Program-made: the position numbers and the translations under genes
From: Flavobacterium sp. HSC-61S13
GTDB lineage: Bacteria > Bacteroidota > Bacteroidia > Flavobacteriales > Flavobacteriaceae
NCBI RefSeq assembly: GCF_024171535.1
Contig: NZ_JALJZV010000002.1
Span: 124,001 to 188,000 of the forward strand
DNA length: 64,000 bases
Direction of reading: 5' to 3'
Notes under the pieces: model-generated
The model's input: only the letters and a program-made list of their open reading frames with translations
Databases searched by the model: none
What the model was told of the DNA's origin: nothing
Shown: positions 39,820 through 49,314 of the stretch, piece by piece
Layout of the letters: every line of letters begins with the position of its first letter
How positions within the stretch are numbered: the stretch's first letter is position 1

Positions 39820-39896
39820 TAATATATTTTTAACATACGAATCACCTCAATAATCAATCATTTACACTATAATTACGGTGTAAATCGCTTGTCTTT

Positions 39897-40060
39897 TTAT
39901 AATTTAATCACAGTAAAAACATCTTTAACATCAGCTTTTTTAAATATTATGAAAGAGACTCCCGATTTTAACATAGATATATCAATTTTAAGCATTGTAG
40001 AATAATTTTTACTTTAAGTAATCCTCTTAAGCACTTAACTCCCATATAATTCAAATACAC
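39897..40060 (-). pseudogene. Remnant of a T9SS C-terminal sorting domain
   Basis: Read on the minus strand, the frame ending at the TAA at 39897 gives KIDISMLKSGVSFIIFKKAD and then VKDVFTVIKL. This is closely similar to the end of the subtilisin 1.7 kb away (KIDISMLKTGVYVVSFKKGG, then TKEVFKVIKL). Upstream in the same frame the similarity fades and two in-frame stops occur (after LYGS and after KRIT). It is therefore the tail of a former T9SS-exported protein gene whose body has been lost, or a partial duplication that decayed. The similarity is seen directly; the history is inference. Confidence 0.75.
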
Positions 40061-40375
40061 TATAAACAAAAATTACCTTAAAAAGCACCAAATATTAACA
40101 ACCGAACCTTTAAGAAAAGTAAAAATCACTATTGAAATCAAAACATAAATACGAATATCAAACTAAATACTCTTTTAATCAGAAATAAAACTATTTACAT
40201 ACTTTTCTACTATTAGTGTCAAATATTTCGCACGCTCACCTATTACTGAAATCAATATAAAAACAAAGCTATTTACATCTTAAACTTTGATTTTACAAAC
40301 ATTTTTAAGACGTTCCAATTGTAGTGAACACAATTATTTTACGACTACATCCCCATCCGAATTAGTAACAACAAA

Positions 40376-40407
40376 AAAGAGTTTTCCGAAGATTCGAAAA
40401 ACTCTTT
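40376..40407 (-). terminator. Terminator after the 194-residue lipoprotein
   Basis: AAAGAGTTTTCCGAA / TTCGAAAAACTCTTT pair with one weak position around a 2-base loop; on the minus strand TTTTTT follows. It lies about 100 bases past the stop at 40513. Confidence 0.75.
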
Positions 40408-40436
40408 ATAAATGCACATTTATAAAACAAATGTGC
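40405..40436. repeat. Overlapping palindromes
   Basis: A perfect palindrome TTTATAAATG-CA-CATTTATAAA (40405-40426) overlaps a second inverted repeat, GCACATTT / AAATGTGC (40414-40421 and 40429-40436). The two hairpins are mutually exclusive, next to the terminator on the left. Confidence 0.7.
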
Positions 40437-40512
40437 AAGATTAATTAATTGCAAAATTTATCAAAATTTAAAAACCTTGTAATAACAATAACTACTAATA
40501 CTTTTTTGGTAA

Positions 40513-41097
40513 TTATTTCTTTTCAAACGTTTGCATATCTAAAAAATCTTCCAGTCTTAAATTATAATTAAAATAACCTGCACCCTTATAAGTAACAGGA
40601 TAATCATTGTATTCGCCTTTACCCTTATCATATATAGTTCTCACTACATCAAAGTAAACACCTACATGAAATCTTTTAGCTTCTTTATCATATAAAACAA
40701 TTTTATTTGTAATTACTACTCGCTGCTTCCCTGTAATTACAAAACTATTGACAGAACTATGTTGTACCGTCGCCAGAACATTACTAATCGTGACGTCATT
40801 AGTAACAGGATTGTATTTAAACGTAAAACTCGCGTGAGAGGATTCCAGCGATACAGAAGGATAAGCCTGCAAATGGAAGTTCTTAATTATAAAAGACCCT
40901 TCATGCAGCTGTTTATAATATTCAAAATGCGTATAAAAGTCCTTAATATCTGGACATTCAAAACAATCTCCATCTACCACTTCTTCCTTTATTATACTTT
41001 TACTTTCGTTAACTGTTTTGATGTCATCAACAGCACTGTCGTCCGTACTACAAGCAAAAAAGAAAGGTAACATAAATACTAAAATAATTTTTTTCAT
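40513..41097 (-). CDS. Lipoprotein of unknown function
   Basis: This 194-residue protein starts at the ATG at 41097, which gives a lipoprotein signal (MKKIILVFMLPFFFACS, Cys16); upstream in-frame codons would add an implausible hydrophobic leader. The mature part begins acidic (TDDSAVDDIKTV) and contains a CxxC-type pair in DGDCFECPDIKDF. The remaining sequence is beta-rich (ASFTFKYNPVTNDVTISNV, VITGKQRVVITNKIVLYD). I do not recognise a family. It is a single-gene unit between the sorting-domain remnant and the subtilisin gene. Confidence 0.75.
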   Translation of the reverse strand: MKKIILVFMLPFFFACSTDDSAVDDIKTVNESKSIIKEEVVDGDCFECPDIKDFYTHFEYYKQLHEGSFIIKNFHLQAYPSVSLESSHASFTFKYNPVTNDVTISNVLATVQHSSVNSFVITGKQRVVITNKIVLYDKEAKRFHVGVYFDVVRTIYDKGKGEYNDYPVTYKGAGYFNYNLRLEDFLDMQTFEKK

Positions 41098-41290
41098 AAA
41101 ACTAAAATTAAACTTTATTAACAAACAATATATAATATAAATTAAAAAATACAAACAAGTATATAATAAATAACCGTATAAAACAACACATTTACCAATT
41201 AACCTCAATTTTTATCTACACAAAATTAAAACAACAAATCCTTTTTTAACATTCAACTAGCTCACAGTTGAACAACTTATTATACAAAAA

Positions 41291-41326
41291 AGTCCTCCAA
41301 AAGCAGCAAACTGTTTCTGGAGGACC
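41291..41326 (-). terminator. Minus-strand terminator, distal
   Basis: GTCCTCCA / TGGAGGAC with a nested CAG / CTG pairing; TTTTTT follows on the minus strand. It lies about 350 bases past the subtilisin stop. Confidence 0.75.
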
Positions 41327-41490
41327 GCTATCAACACCTATCTTATTATATTCTTAAAAACGTTCAATCACTATTATTTAAATCTCGTAGTAGCAAGTTA
41401 CTAAAAGCATAAGACGAAAATCTTATTTTATAAAAAAGCTCCCACTCTTAGAGTAAAATTTTCATTACAAAATACATTCTACAGCTAAAA

Positions 41491-41521
41491 AAAGCGACTA
41501 TGCATAAGTGCAAGTCGCTTC
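41491..41521 (-). terminator. Minus-strand terminator, proximal to the subtilisin gene
   Basis: AAGCGACT / AGTCGCTT with a 13-base loop; seven T residues follow on the minus strand. About 160 bases past the subtilisin stop. Confidence 0.7.
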
Positions 41522-41679
41522 TAAATTAATTTTACCACTATTAAACCCGTCTTGATAATGACCGCGATGTAATGTATAGCACTCTCTATATTAAGTACTT
41601 TTAGACGAGCAACTCCCATCTCATTAACAACGCTTCAGTACTTATTCCATGGTCACCATATCATTAGATTGCTACTTTT

Positions 41680-43566
41680 TTATAACTTAATCACTTTAAA
41701 AACCTCTTTAGTCCCTCCTTTTTTGAACGAAACAACATATACCCCAGTTTTTAACATAGATATATCAATTTTACTTACTTGGTTACGATTTGTTTCTAGA
41801 GCGTCGATTTGGAGTACATTCTTTCCATTTAAATCGTAAATATTTACGCTCCCACCATTCATATCACCCTCACCTAAACTCATACTCAAATAATCAGAAG
41901 CGGGGTTAGGCCATACTCGCGCTCGCTTGCTAAATTTGGCAATATCTTGGCTAACACTATCCATTCCAGAAATCAAAATCGAATAATCTTGCTCTCCTAA
42001 AAATAATTTCTTTGAATGCGACACCTTTATGGTATATTCTCCTGCTTCTGCATTTGGAATTTCTATCTTCTCAATATTATCTACATCATTAATTCCGCGC
42101 TCCGCCACAGGATCATTCTGATCCTTTTTTAGACGCCATGGATAATATAATATACTACCTTTTTGTACTAAAACATTTAGATCGTTAACCAAATCCGGCG
42201 TCGAATCATCAATTTTCCCAAGCTTCTCCACACCTTCCTTATCCGTCCACGCCAAGGTGATTACCAATTTATCCTTTGAAGTATTTAACTTTACTTGATA
42301 AGTATCTTCTTCGCCTTGTGCTAAAATTGTTTCCTCCAAAAAGCTAAAATCACCTTCTATGGATTCTCTTATAAAGTCAACACCACGCCTTGCATTGATC
42401 AACCCCCAACCAAACTGATAATCCGGCCCAGGAAATAACCCCGCCTCATCGGCCGTATGAGCCATGATTCCACGAATACTCGCAGAGGTCAAAGCTTTGG
42501 TATAATTATGTCGTCTTCCATAATATTGTTGCCACAAGCTAAAAACCGACGAAACCGCAGGGGCTGCCATCGAAGTACCACTCAAAACGTCATAATCCGT
42601 AGTGCTAGTATCCACAGTAGAAAGCACATTAACTCCCTGAGCTGAAATATCCGGTTTAACTCTAAAGTCATCAGTAGGCCCCCAATTACTAAAATTAGTC
42701 ATCAAAACATCTTGTGCTTCGTGATAATTTACTACCGGAGTTACAGCCGCAACAACGACGGCATTTTTCGATACCGCCATAGCTGTTAATAAATCACGCC
42801 CTTCTTTTTTAGGATTATACTCCGAATATTTGTTCCTATCGTTACCAGCGGCGACAACCGGTTGATAATATTTCATATTATAGGTCATTGCATCAACTGC
42901 CTGAGTAGTTTTGGTATAAGCACCAAAATAATATTCTGGTAATTTCTCTGGATCCAATCCATAGGAATGATTGGACACCAACAACCCTTGCCCAGCTAAT
43001 TTGATCATTTCCTCTAAATCATCCGTCCAATTACTAACCCACAAATGTGCATTGGGAATCAAACCTCGCCCTTCCGGCTCATTTACGCCACTTGCCACTA
43101 GTGTTCCACTGACATGAGTAGCATGTCTGGTAATATTAGTATAATTACTATCGTCTTTTATCGTAATCTTACCCATTAAATCCTCATGATCGTATTTGGG
43201 AATTCCCGCATCCCACATCCCTACAATCATGCCTTCACCATTCAAATCTAATCCCGTGACACCTCCTGAATTTAACTCGTTAACCCGAGCAGTGCTAGCC
43301 GAGATTTGATTGGTCGTCTTATAATACAGCTGATTCCCCAAAGCATCGATTTCTATTCGTTGCCTATTTCCAGTCCATAAGGCTCTGCCACCGATAGAGT
43401 CAGTCAATTTTTCTCTTTTATAAGTCTGAATTAAAGTCTGTATATGCGCTGCATTATATCCTTCAACTATGCTTTTACGCAACGAATTATTTTGTCCCAC
43501 AGCATCATGACAGCAGACAAGTAGTAAACCGAAGCATACTATATTTATAAACGACAGATACTTCAT
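41680..43566 (-). CDS. T9SS-secreted subtilisin-like serine protease (S8)
   Basis: This 628-residue exported protease has the full S8 triad: Asp119 (GMWDAGIP), His151 (RHATHVSGT) and Ser332 (SGTSMAAP), plus the oxyanion region VVAAGNDR. A signal peptide covers about the first 24 residues. A short propeptide-like region precedes the catalytic domain (about 100-410). A beta-rich P-domain-like part follows (TYQVKLNTSKDKLVITLAW). The last 75 residues are a T9SS type A sorting domain (VWPNPASDYLSMSL to KVIKL). It is divergent from rnhB, with 68 bases between the starts. Its sorting domain closely matches the remnant at 39897-40060. Confidence 0.93.
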   Translation of the reverse strand: MKYLSFINIVCFGLLLVCCHDAVGQNNSLRKSIVEGYNAAHIQTLIQTYKREKLTDSIGGRALWTGNRQRIEIDALGNQLYYKTTNQISASTARVNELNSGGVTGLDLNGEGMIVGMWDAGIPKYDHEDLMGKITIKDDSNYTNITRHATHVSGTLVASGVNEPEGRGLIPNAHLWVSNWTDDLEEMIKLAGQGLLVSNHSYGLDPEKLPEYYFGAYTKTTQAVDAMTYNMKYYQPVVAAGNDRNKYSEYNPKKEGRDLLTAMAVSKNAVVVAAVTPVVNYHEAQDVLMTNFSNWGPTDDFRVKPDISAQGVNVLSTVDTSTTDYDVLSGTSMAAPAVSSVFSLWQQYYGRRHNYTKALTSASIRGIMAHTADEAGLFPGPDYQFGWGLINARRGVDFIRESIEGDFSFLEETILAQGEEDTYQVKLNTSKDKLVITLAWTDKEGVEKLGKIDDSTPDLVNDLNVLVQKGSILYYPWRLKKDQNDPVAERGINDVDNIEKIEIPNAEAGEYTIKVSHSKKLFLGEQDYSILISGMDSVSQDIAKFSKRARVWPNPASDYLSMSLGEGDMNGGSVNIYDLNGKNVLQIDALETNRNQVSKIDISMLKTGVYVVSFKKGGTKEVFKVIKL

Positions 43567-43634
43567 TGTCTATATGTTTAAATGTTTTGTTATTTTTACA
43601 GTCTAAATGTAATCAAGTCTAAATTAGATTCAAA

Positions 43635-44237
43635 ATGTTACTATCAAACTTTTCGGGAAAGTTACTTGAAGCGGGAACGGATGAGGCCGGCAGGGGATGT
43701 ATAGCTGGTCCTGTAACGGCTGCCGCTGTTATTTTACCTTTTGATTTCCAACAAGAACAACTCAATGACTCTAAAAAAATCACCGAGAAACTTCGGTATT
43801 CTTTACGAGAAATCATAGAAAGGGAAGCCTTATGTTTTAGCGTCAATCACTTAAACGAAGCTGTTATTGATGAAATCAATATCTTAAACGCATCGATAAA
43901 AGCCATGCAACTTTCGGTAACCCAACTGCAGCCCATACCTGAGTTTATCATAATAGACGGCAATCGTTTTTACCCTATTAATGAAATTCCTTTTCAGTGT
44001 ATCATAAAAGGTGACATGAAATATTTAAGCATCGCCGCCGCATCTGTCTTAGCCAAAACTTATAGAGATGATTATATGAACCAGATTCACGAAGAATTCC
44101 CCATGTATAACTGGAAAAAAAACAAGGGATATCCAACCAAAGAACATCGTGATGCAATCAGGGCCTTTGGCCCCTGCAAATATCATCGAACCAGCTTTCG
44201 ATTATTGCCTGAACAACTGCGCTTAGACATCAAATAA
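43635..44237 (+). CDS. rnhB: Ribonuclease HII
   Basis: RNase HII removes ribonucleotides from DNA and RNA-DNA hybrids. The 200-residue protein has the family motif [16 protein letters not shown] (Asp16, Glu17), then [10 protein letters not shown] with the third acidic residue and [13 protein letters not shown] with the fourth. The C terminus has the usual YHRTSF. It is a single-gene unit ended by a hairpin. Confidence 0.95.
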   Translation: MLLSNFSGKLLEAGTDEAGRGCIAGPVTAAAVILPFDFQQEQLNDSKKITEKLRYSLREIIEREALCFSVNHLNEAVIDEINILNASIKAMQLSVTQLQPIPEFIIIDGNRFYPINEIPFQCIIKGDMKYLSIAAASVLAKTYRDDYMNQIHEEFPMYNWKKNKGYPTKEHRDAIRAFGPCKYHRTSFRLLPEQLRLDIK

Positions 44238-44257
44238 GCAAAACATACTAAACAAAT

Positions 44258-44291
44258 AAACGCAGCTTCCATACTAGGAAGTCTGCGTTTA
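44258..44291 (+). terminator. Terminator after rnhB
   Basis: AAACGCAG-TTCC / GGAA-CTGCGTTT with small mismatch, followed by ATTTTTG on the plus strand, 20 bases after the rnhB stop. Confidence 0.75.
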
Positions 44292-44344
44292 TTTTTGTAA
44301 CTTATAATAATATTAACTCAAGTAATTTTCGCTCCTATTTGATT

Positions 44345-45046
44345 TCAACTAACGATCTCCGCTTCGAACAAAATCGAAAAGTAATGAACTATCTTACGTT
44401 TTACTTCTTCCTCATCAACCTTATCTACTCCTAGTTCTACGTTTAATGAAGTCACCCCTTTTCCTCGAATTCCACAAGGAATAATGTTGTCAAAAAAACC
44501 CAAATCTGAATTGACATTTAGAGCAAATCCATGCATGGTCACCCATCGAGAAGCCCGTACACCCAAAGCGCATATTTTCCTTGCAAATGGAGTTCCAACA
44601 CCTAGCCAAACACCCGTTTCACCTTCACTTCTACCAGATTCAATACCGTAGTCTTTTAGGGTCAATATCATCGACTCTTCTAAAAGTCTAAGATACTTAT
44701 GGATGTCACTAAAAAAGTTTTCTAAATCCAAAATAGGGTAACCTACTACTTGACCTGGTCCGTGATAGGTAATATCACCACCTCGATTGATTTTATAAAA
44801 AGTAGCTCCTTTTTCTTCCAATTGTTTTTCATTTAAAAGCAAATTGTCAAAATCACCACTTTTTCCCAAGGTATACACATGAGGATGTTCTACGAACAAG
44901 AAAAAATTCTCTGTCGGGCTATTTTTCTCCTCTCGTCTATTTGAGATTTTAGTATCTATTATACCTTGAAACAATTCTTCTTGATATGCCCAAGTATCTT
45001 TATAATCACGATGTCCGAGATCGATCAACCTTACCTGTTTATTCAT
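44345..45046 (-). CDS. lipB: Lipoyl(octanoyl) transferase
   Basis: LipB moves octanoyl from acyl-carrier protein to lipoyl domains such as those in pdhC in this window. The 233-residue protein has RGGDITYHGPGQVVGYP, the catalytic Lys in FARKICALGVR and the catalytic Cys in NIIPCGIRGKG. It starts 9 bases after a tiny YqaE/Pmp3 gene on the same strand, so the two are probably co-transcribed. Confidence 0.95.
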   Translation of the reverse strand: MNKQVRLIDLGHRDYKDTWAYQEELFQGIIDTKISNRREEKNSPTENFFLFVEHPHVYTLGKSGDFDNLLLNEKQLEEKGATFYKINRGGDITYHGPGQVVGYPILDLENFFSDIHKYLRLLEESMILTLKDYGIESGRSEGETGVWLGVGTPFARKICALGVRASRWVTMHGFALNVNSDLGFFDNIIPCGIRGKGVTSLNVELGVDKVDEEEVKRKIVHYFSILFEAEIVS

Positions 45047-45055
45047 CTTATGCTA

Positions 45056-45214
45056 TTATCTTTTTGGATTATTCAGAATAATCAATGCTGCAATTACACC
45101 AGGTACCCAACCAAAGATCGTCAGAATCCCCACTATGATCACAGAACCACATCCCTTATCCAAGACAGCTAACGGGGGAAGAAAAATCGCTAAAATAACT
45201 CGCCAAAATCCCAT
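45056..45214 (-). CDS. YqaE/Pmp3 family small membrane protein
   Basis: The minus strand encodes 52 residues (MGFWRVILAIFLPPLAVLDK, then GCGSVIIVGILTIFGWVPGV and IAALIILNNPKR). This is the UPF0057/Pmp3 pattern: two membrane helices with the conserved FLPPLAV, GCG and WxPG elements. Pmp3 proteins influence membrane potential and stress tolerance in yeast and plants; the bacterial role is poorly known. It precedes lipB by 9 bases. It is easily overlooked because of its size. Confidence 0.9.
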   Translation of the reverse strand: MGFWRVILAIFLPPLAVLDKGCGSVIIVGILTIFGWVPGVIAALIILNNPKR

Positions 45215-45445
45215 AAAAAACTTCTTTTCAAAAAATTAATTCTATTCTAAATAACTCCATTTATACTTTTACAAAGTACGGTATTTTTTTAGAGCAACCT
45301 TCTCAATCGCTTCAAAATATTTTTAAAAAAAACAGCTGGATTATATTTTATGTTACGCAAATATCATCTCGAAGAAAGTTGACCAAAATGCTGTGTACTT
45401 TTATTATATTTTTTAGCTAAAAACCTTGCATTTGTGACATTACAA

Positions 45446-45486
45446 TTGTCGCCATATCAAATTATAACTATATTTGTCGCCATTAT
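45446..45486 (+). promoter_or_regulatory. lysS promoter with a direct repeat
   Basis: TATATTTG (45469-45476) matches the -7 box, with TTG at 45446-45448 twenty bases upstream. The transcript would start about 20 bases before the lysS ATG. A direct repeat TTGTCGCCAT (45446-45455 and 45474-45483) overlaps both elements. Confidence 0.6.
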
Positions 45487-45500
45487 ATAAATAGACTATT

Positions 45501-47201
45501 ATGCAACTTTCAGAACAAGAAATCATTCGAAGAGAAAAGTTGAGCAAATTAAAAGAGCTCGGCATCAATCCTTATCCCGCTAACCTATTTGCTGTTGATC
45601 ATACATCCAAGCAAATCAAAGCTGATTTCGAAGAAGGGAAGAAGGTTGTTGTAGCTGGTCGTTTAATGTCTTCTCGTATCCAAGGTAAAGCTTCTTTTGC
45701 TGAGATTCAAGATAGCGAAGGCCGTATTCAGGTTTACATCAATAGAGATGAAATCTGTACTGGAGAGGACAAAACACTTTACAATGAGGTTTTTAAAAAA
45801 CTGATTGATCTAGGCGATATTATCGGTATTGAAGGAGAGCTGTTCGTTACTCAAGTTGGAGAAAAAACGCTACGCGCAAAAAAACTGACGCTATTGAGTA
45901 AGTCACTACGTCCATTACCGTTGCCAAAAACAGATGCGGACGGTCAAATTTTTGATGCTTTTACCGATCCTGAATTGCGTTATAGAATGCGCTATGTAGA
46001 TTTGGTCGTAAACCCAATCATCAAAGAGACTTTTGTCAAAAGAACAAAATTATTCAACGCTATGCGTGAATATTTTAATCAAGCTGGCTATATGGAGGTC
46101 GAAACACCTGTCTTACAACCGATTCCTGGAGGCGCTGCGGCACGTCCGTTTATTACGCATCACAATTCTTTGGACATGCCTCTATATATGAGAATTGCCA
46201 ACGAACTGTATTTAAAACGATTGATTGTAGGTGGTTTTGACGGGGTATATGAATTTTCCAAAAACTTTAGAAATGAAGGGATGGACAGAACCCATAATCC
46301 AGAATTTACAGTAATGGAGATCTACGTAGCCTACAAAGACTACAATTGGATGATGAATTTTACTGAAAATCTCTTAGAACATTGTGCCCTTGCAGTAAAC
46401 GGAAATACAGAAACTGTATTTGGAGATCATAAAATCAACTTTAAAGCGCCTTTTAAACGTGTTACCATGGCTGATTCTATTAAAGAATTCACAGGTTTTG
46501 ACATCACTGGTAAATCAGAAGATGAGATTAGAGTTGCTGCCTTATCCATGGGTATACCAGTTAATGAGACTATGGGTAAAGGAAAATTAATCGACGAGAT
46601 TTTTGGAGAAAAATGTGAAGGCAACTATATTCAACCCACTTTTATCACCGACTATCCTATAGAAATGTCTCCTTTAACGAAAGTTCATCGTGATAATCCA
46701 GAATTGACCGAGCGTTTTGAGTTGATGGTTTGTGGAAAAGAAGTAGCCAATGCCTATTCAGAGCTAAACGATCCTATCGATCAAAGAGAGCGTTTTGAAT
46801 CACAAATGGCCTTGTCGGAACGCGGCGATGACGAAGCCATGTTCATCGATCAAGACTTCCTTAGAGCTTTGGAATACGGTATGCCACCAACTTCTGGTTT
46901 GGGAATCGGAATGGATCGTTTGATTATGTTTCTAACGAATAACCCATCGATACAAGAAGTTCTTTTCTTCCCACAAATGCGTTTGGAGAAAACCACTCCG
47001 AGTATCGAATTAAGCGATGAGGAGAAGGAAATTGTTGCTATACTTGTAAAAAATGAAAATAAGCTAGCTTTGAGCGACCTAAAAGAACAATCGGGTTTAA
47101 GCGGAAAAAAATGGGACAAGGCCATGAAATCATTAGCCCAACATCATTTGACTACCGTGATTACCGAGGATGACGTTAAAAAAGTTGTTTATCAAGCCTA
47201 A
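45501..47201 (+). CDS. lysS: Lysyl-tRNA synthetase (class II)
   Basis: This enzyme charges tRNA-Lys. The N-terminal OB-fold ([20 protein letters not shown]) is followed by the class II core: motif 1 around [19 protein letters not shown], motif 2 [20 protein letters not shown] and motif 3 [13 protein letters not shown]. The protein has 566 residues, about 60 longer than the usual bacterial enzyme. The extra C terminus ([19 protein letters not shown] to VVYQA) looks like a small helical domain. Single-gene unit with its own promoter and terminator. Confidence 0.96.
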   Translation: MQLSEQEIIRREKLSKLKELGINPYPANLFAVDHTSKQIKADFEEGKKVVVAGRLMSSRIQGKASFAEIQDSEGRIQVYINRDEICTGEDKTLYNEVFKKLIDLGDIIGIEGELFVTQVGEKTLRAKKLTLLSKSLRPLPLPKTDADGQIFDAFTDPELRYRMRYVDLVVNPIIKETFVKRTKLFNAMREYFNQAGYMEVETPVLQPIPGGAAARPFITHHNSLDMPLYMRIANELYLKRLIVGGFDGVYEFSKNFRNEGMDRTHNPEFTVMEIYVAYKDYNWMMNFTENLLEHCALAVNGNTETVFGDHKINFKAPFKRVTMADSIKEFTGFDITGKSEDEIRVAALSMGIPVNETMGKGKLIDEIFGEKCEGNYIQPTFITDYPIEMSPLTKVHRDNPELTERFELMVCGKEVANAYSELNDPIDQRERFESQMALSERGDDEAMFIDQDFLRALEYGMPPTSGLGIGMDRLIMFLTNNPSIQEVLFFPQMRLEKTTPSIELSDEEKEIVAILVKNENKLALSDLKEQSGLSGKKWDKAMKSLAQHHLTTVITEDDVKKVVYQA

Positions 47202-47210
47202 ATATTATAG

Positions 47211-47247
47211 AAAAAGCCTGTTTTGAGAAACCAAAACGGGCTTTTTT
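47211..47247 (+). terminator. Terminator after lysS
   Basis: AAAAAGCCTGTTTTG / CCAAAACGGGCTTTTTT with a short loop. It separates lysS from the copper-related locus that follows. Confidence 0.85.
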
Positions 47248-47373
47248 ATTTCATATATATCCTCAATTTTTAAAATTTTTTGCCACACAAAGTTCGTAAA
47301 TTTACGCCGAACAACTCCATGCCAAAATCAAACGCACTGGATGATCACCAACCAATGATTCTTTTTACCCACA

Positions 47374-48000
47374 ATGAAGGCTATACTGTTCTTTTCGATT
47401 TTTATTGTTTTTATTTCCTGTTCAAGTAATTCGGAAAAACTTCCTTATTTGGGCAATCACACTGAAGAGGTATCGAAAAGTCAAACTAAAGTCATCAACT
47501 ATTTTAAAGTTCCCGATTTTTCGTTGACCAATCAAGACCGCATCACTATTAACAACGACTCTTTTAAAAATAAGATTTACATTGCTGATTTTATTTTTCT
47601 AAAATGCCCGACCATCTGCCCGATTATGAATCAACAGCTCAAACGGGTCTACGACGTTTTTAAGGACAATGCAGCGGTGCTTTTTGTTTCTCATACCATC
47701 GATCCCGAAAATGATTCGATTCCAGTGCTCAAAGCTTATTCTGATCAATTAGGCGTTGATTCCAAAAAATGGCACTTTTTACACGGTGAGAAAAAGGATA
47801 TCTATCAATTAGCCGAGAAAGGATATTTTTCGCAGGCCTACGAAAACGTAAATGCTCCCGGAGGATATGCTCACAGCGGTGCTTTTATCTTAGTCGATAA
47901 GAACCGCCACCTGCGAGGTGTTTACGATGGAACTAATTCCGCAGATGTCGATCGATTAATAAAAGAAATTGTAATTTTACTCCAAGAAAAATCCAATTAG
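47374..48000 (+). CDS. SCO1/SenC-family lipoprotein, copper chaperone candidate
   Basis: SCO proteins deliver copper to the CuA centre of cytochrome oxidase or act as thiol reductants. This 208-residue lipoprotein has its lipobox at IVFISCSS (Cys16). The thioredoxin-like domain carries the copper ligands Cys78 and Cys82 (KCPTICPIM) and His167 (GYAHSGAF). The next gene begins directly after its stop, so the two are probably coupled. It opens a locus rich in predicted copper proteins; no cytochrome oxidase genes are nearby. A 12-base palindrome (CGTAAATTTACG, 47295-47306) lies upstream and might be regulatory. Confidence 0.9.
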   Translation: MKAILFFSIFIVFISCSSNSEKLPYLGNHTEEVSKSQTKVINYFKVPDFSLTNQDRITINNDSFKNKIYIADFIFLKCPTICPIMNQQLKRVYDVFKDNAAVLFVSHTIDPENDSIPVLKAYSDQLGVDSKKWHFLHGEKKDIYQLAEKGYFSQAYENVNAPGGYAHSGAFILVDKNRHLRGVYDGTNSADVDRLIKEIVILLQEKSN

Positions 48001-48375
48001 GTGAAGAAAAGTATTTTTACCATATTACTCCTCTCATTTATATATCAAAATACTTCAAGTTTTTGGATCATAACCGCATTCTATATCAATCGCGACTACA
48101 TCGCTAAAAACGTATGTATCAACAGATTTGACACCATCCCCGTATGTAATGGATCTTGTTATCTTCAACAAGAACTCTCCGCCGATTCCGACAAAAAACA
48201 AGAACTTCCTATCATCAAATTAAAAGAGGTACAACCCCTTTTTTATCAAAGCATCCCCTATCAGATAGCTGTTGCCAAAGTGTTTATAGCACCCAGAATC
48301 TATCCGAAATATTATTCAAAATTCATCATTTCAAACTTGGTCTTTTCTTTATTTCAGCCTCCTGAACTCGCTTAG
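48001..48375 (+). CDS. Small Cys-motif (C-x9-CNGxC) protein, paralogue 1, unknown
   Basis: The GTG at 48001 directly follows the SCO stop and gives 124 residues. The first ~28 residues are hydrophobic (FTILLLSFIYQNTSSFW), a signal peptide or membrane anchor. The core NVCINRFDTIPVCNGSCYL contains Cys39, Cys49 and Cys53, a C-x9-C-N-G-x-C pattern. The same pattern with the same spacing occurs in a second protein 1.5 kb downstream, so they are paralogues. The three cysteines and the copper-related neighbours suggest metal binding or thiol exchange in the periplasm, which is inference. I know of no described function for this family. Confidence 0.7.
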   Translation: MKKSIFTILLLSFIYQNTSSFWIITAFYINRDYIAKNVCINRFDTIPVCNGSCYLQQELSADSDKKQELPIIKLKEVQPLFYQSIPYQIAVAKVFIAPRIYPKYYSKFIISNLVFSLFQPPELA

Positions 48376-48419
48376 TTATTTGTTAGAATAAGCCGAGTAT
48401 AAATTAAAAACCACCTATT

Positions 48420-49283
48420 ATGCAATCACACCGCTTGCCGGTATGCCATATTGGTTTATTTGATGATGCGCGTGATTTCTTTATTGGCCCCATCGATGGA
48501 TTATTAAAAAAATATCCTCTTTTGGAATTTCCACATCAAAGCAGCTTTTACACCCTCTTGGTTATCGAGAAGGGTAAAGGAGACGTGGTTATTGACAACA
48601 ACAGAAAACAAATCACTGATGCGCAAGTAATCATCACAAAACCCAATTGTATTACCGAATTAATTATAAACAGCGAGGCTCAGGGAAAAATCATTTGCTT
48701 TACCGAAGACTTTTTTTCATTGAGATACAACAATAACATTCTCCATCAATTCTCCTTTTTTAATGGAGAAATGCCCAGTACAATACCGGTACTAAAAGAT
48801 CATTCCGATTATCTCAGTACCTTATTGTCTTTTATGCACACTGAATTTAATAACGCCCACAAGGTTTCTATCAATGCACTACGCTCCTATTTGAATATTT
48901 TACTAATCGAACTAGAGCGCATTCACGGCCCTTTAAAAACAGCACAAACTAGCAATCCCGCACGAGAGAAAATAGAACTGTTTCAAAAGCTGATCGCCAA
49001 AAACTTCAAGACTTGTAAAATGCCTTCAGACTATGCGGAAATGCTAAATCTAAGCACCAATTACTTAAATAAAATCTGCAAAAAGACCCTTGGACAAACC
49101 TCTGGAGATCTGATCCGAAAACAGCTCATTCTAGAGGCCCAACGCTTATTGCATTACACCAACTTATCCATCAGCGAAATTGCCTATGAATTGGGATTTG
49201 AACATGCCTCTTATTTTATTACTTTTTTTAAAAAAGGCACAGATCTCACTCCCGAAAAATACCGCAAAAAAAATGATGAATAA
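48420..49283 (+). CDS. AraC-family transcriptional regulator
   Basis: This 287-residue protein has an N-terminal cupin-like sensor region (about 1-165) and a C-terminal AraC DNA-binding domain with two helix-turn-helix units: MPSDYAEMLNLSTNYLNKIC and LSISEIAYELGFEHASYFI, followed by FKKGTDLTPEKYR. It sits between the two CNGxC genes and ends in a terminator. It may control the locus, but the ligand cannot be read from sequence; copper sensing by an AraC protein would be unusual. No metal-binding Cys cluster is evident in its sensor part. Confidence 0.9.
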   Translation: MQSHRLPVCHIGLFDDARDFFIGPIDGLLKKYPLLEFPHQSSFYTLLVIEKGKGDVVIDNNRKQITDAQVIITKPNCITELIINSEAQGKIICFTEDFFSLRYNNNILHQFSFFNGEMPSTIPVLKDHSDYLSTLLSFMHTEFNNAHKVSINALRSYLNILLIELERIHGPLKTAQTSNPAREKIELFQKLIAKNFKTCKMPSDYAEMLNLSTNYLNKICKKTLGQTSGDLIRKQLILEAQRLLHYTNLSISEIAYELGFEHASYFITFFKKGTDLTPEKYRKKNDE

Positions 49284-49314
49284 AAGTAGCATCAAGAAAT
49301 GAAACGAAGTAAAG

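Larger units (their letters stand above)
39771..40512. other. Long AT-rich intergenic region with a gene remnant and palindromes
   Basis: This gap of about 740 bases contains the susC promoter (39791-39819), a decayed T9SS sorting-domain remnant (39897-40060), a terminator (40376-40407) and overlapping palindromes (40405-40436). The stretch 40061-40370 shows no recognisable gene. Confidence 0.6.
41098..41679. other. Intergenic region with two terminators
   Basis: The gap between the lipoprotein start and the subtilisin stop holds two minus-strand terminators (41291-41326 and 41491-41521). No ORF is convincing. The 165 bases between the terminators contain no clear promoter box, although a small RNA could lie there. 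Confidence 0.5.
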
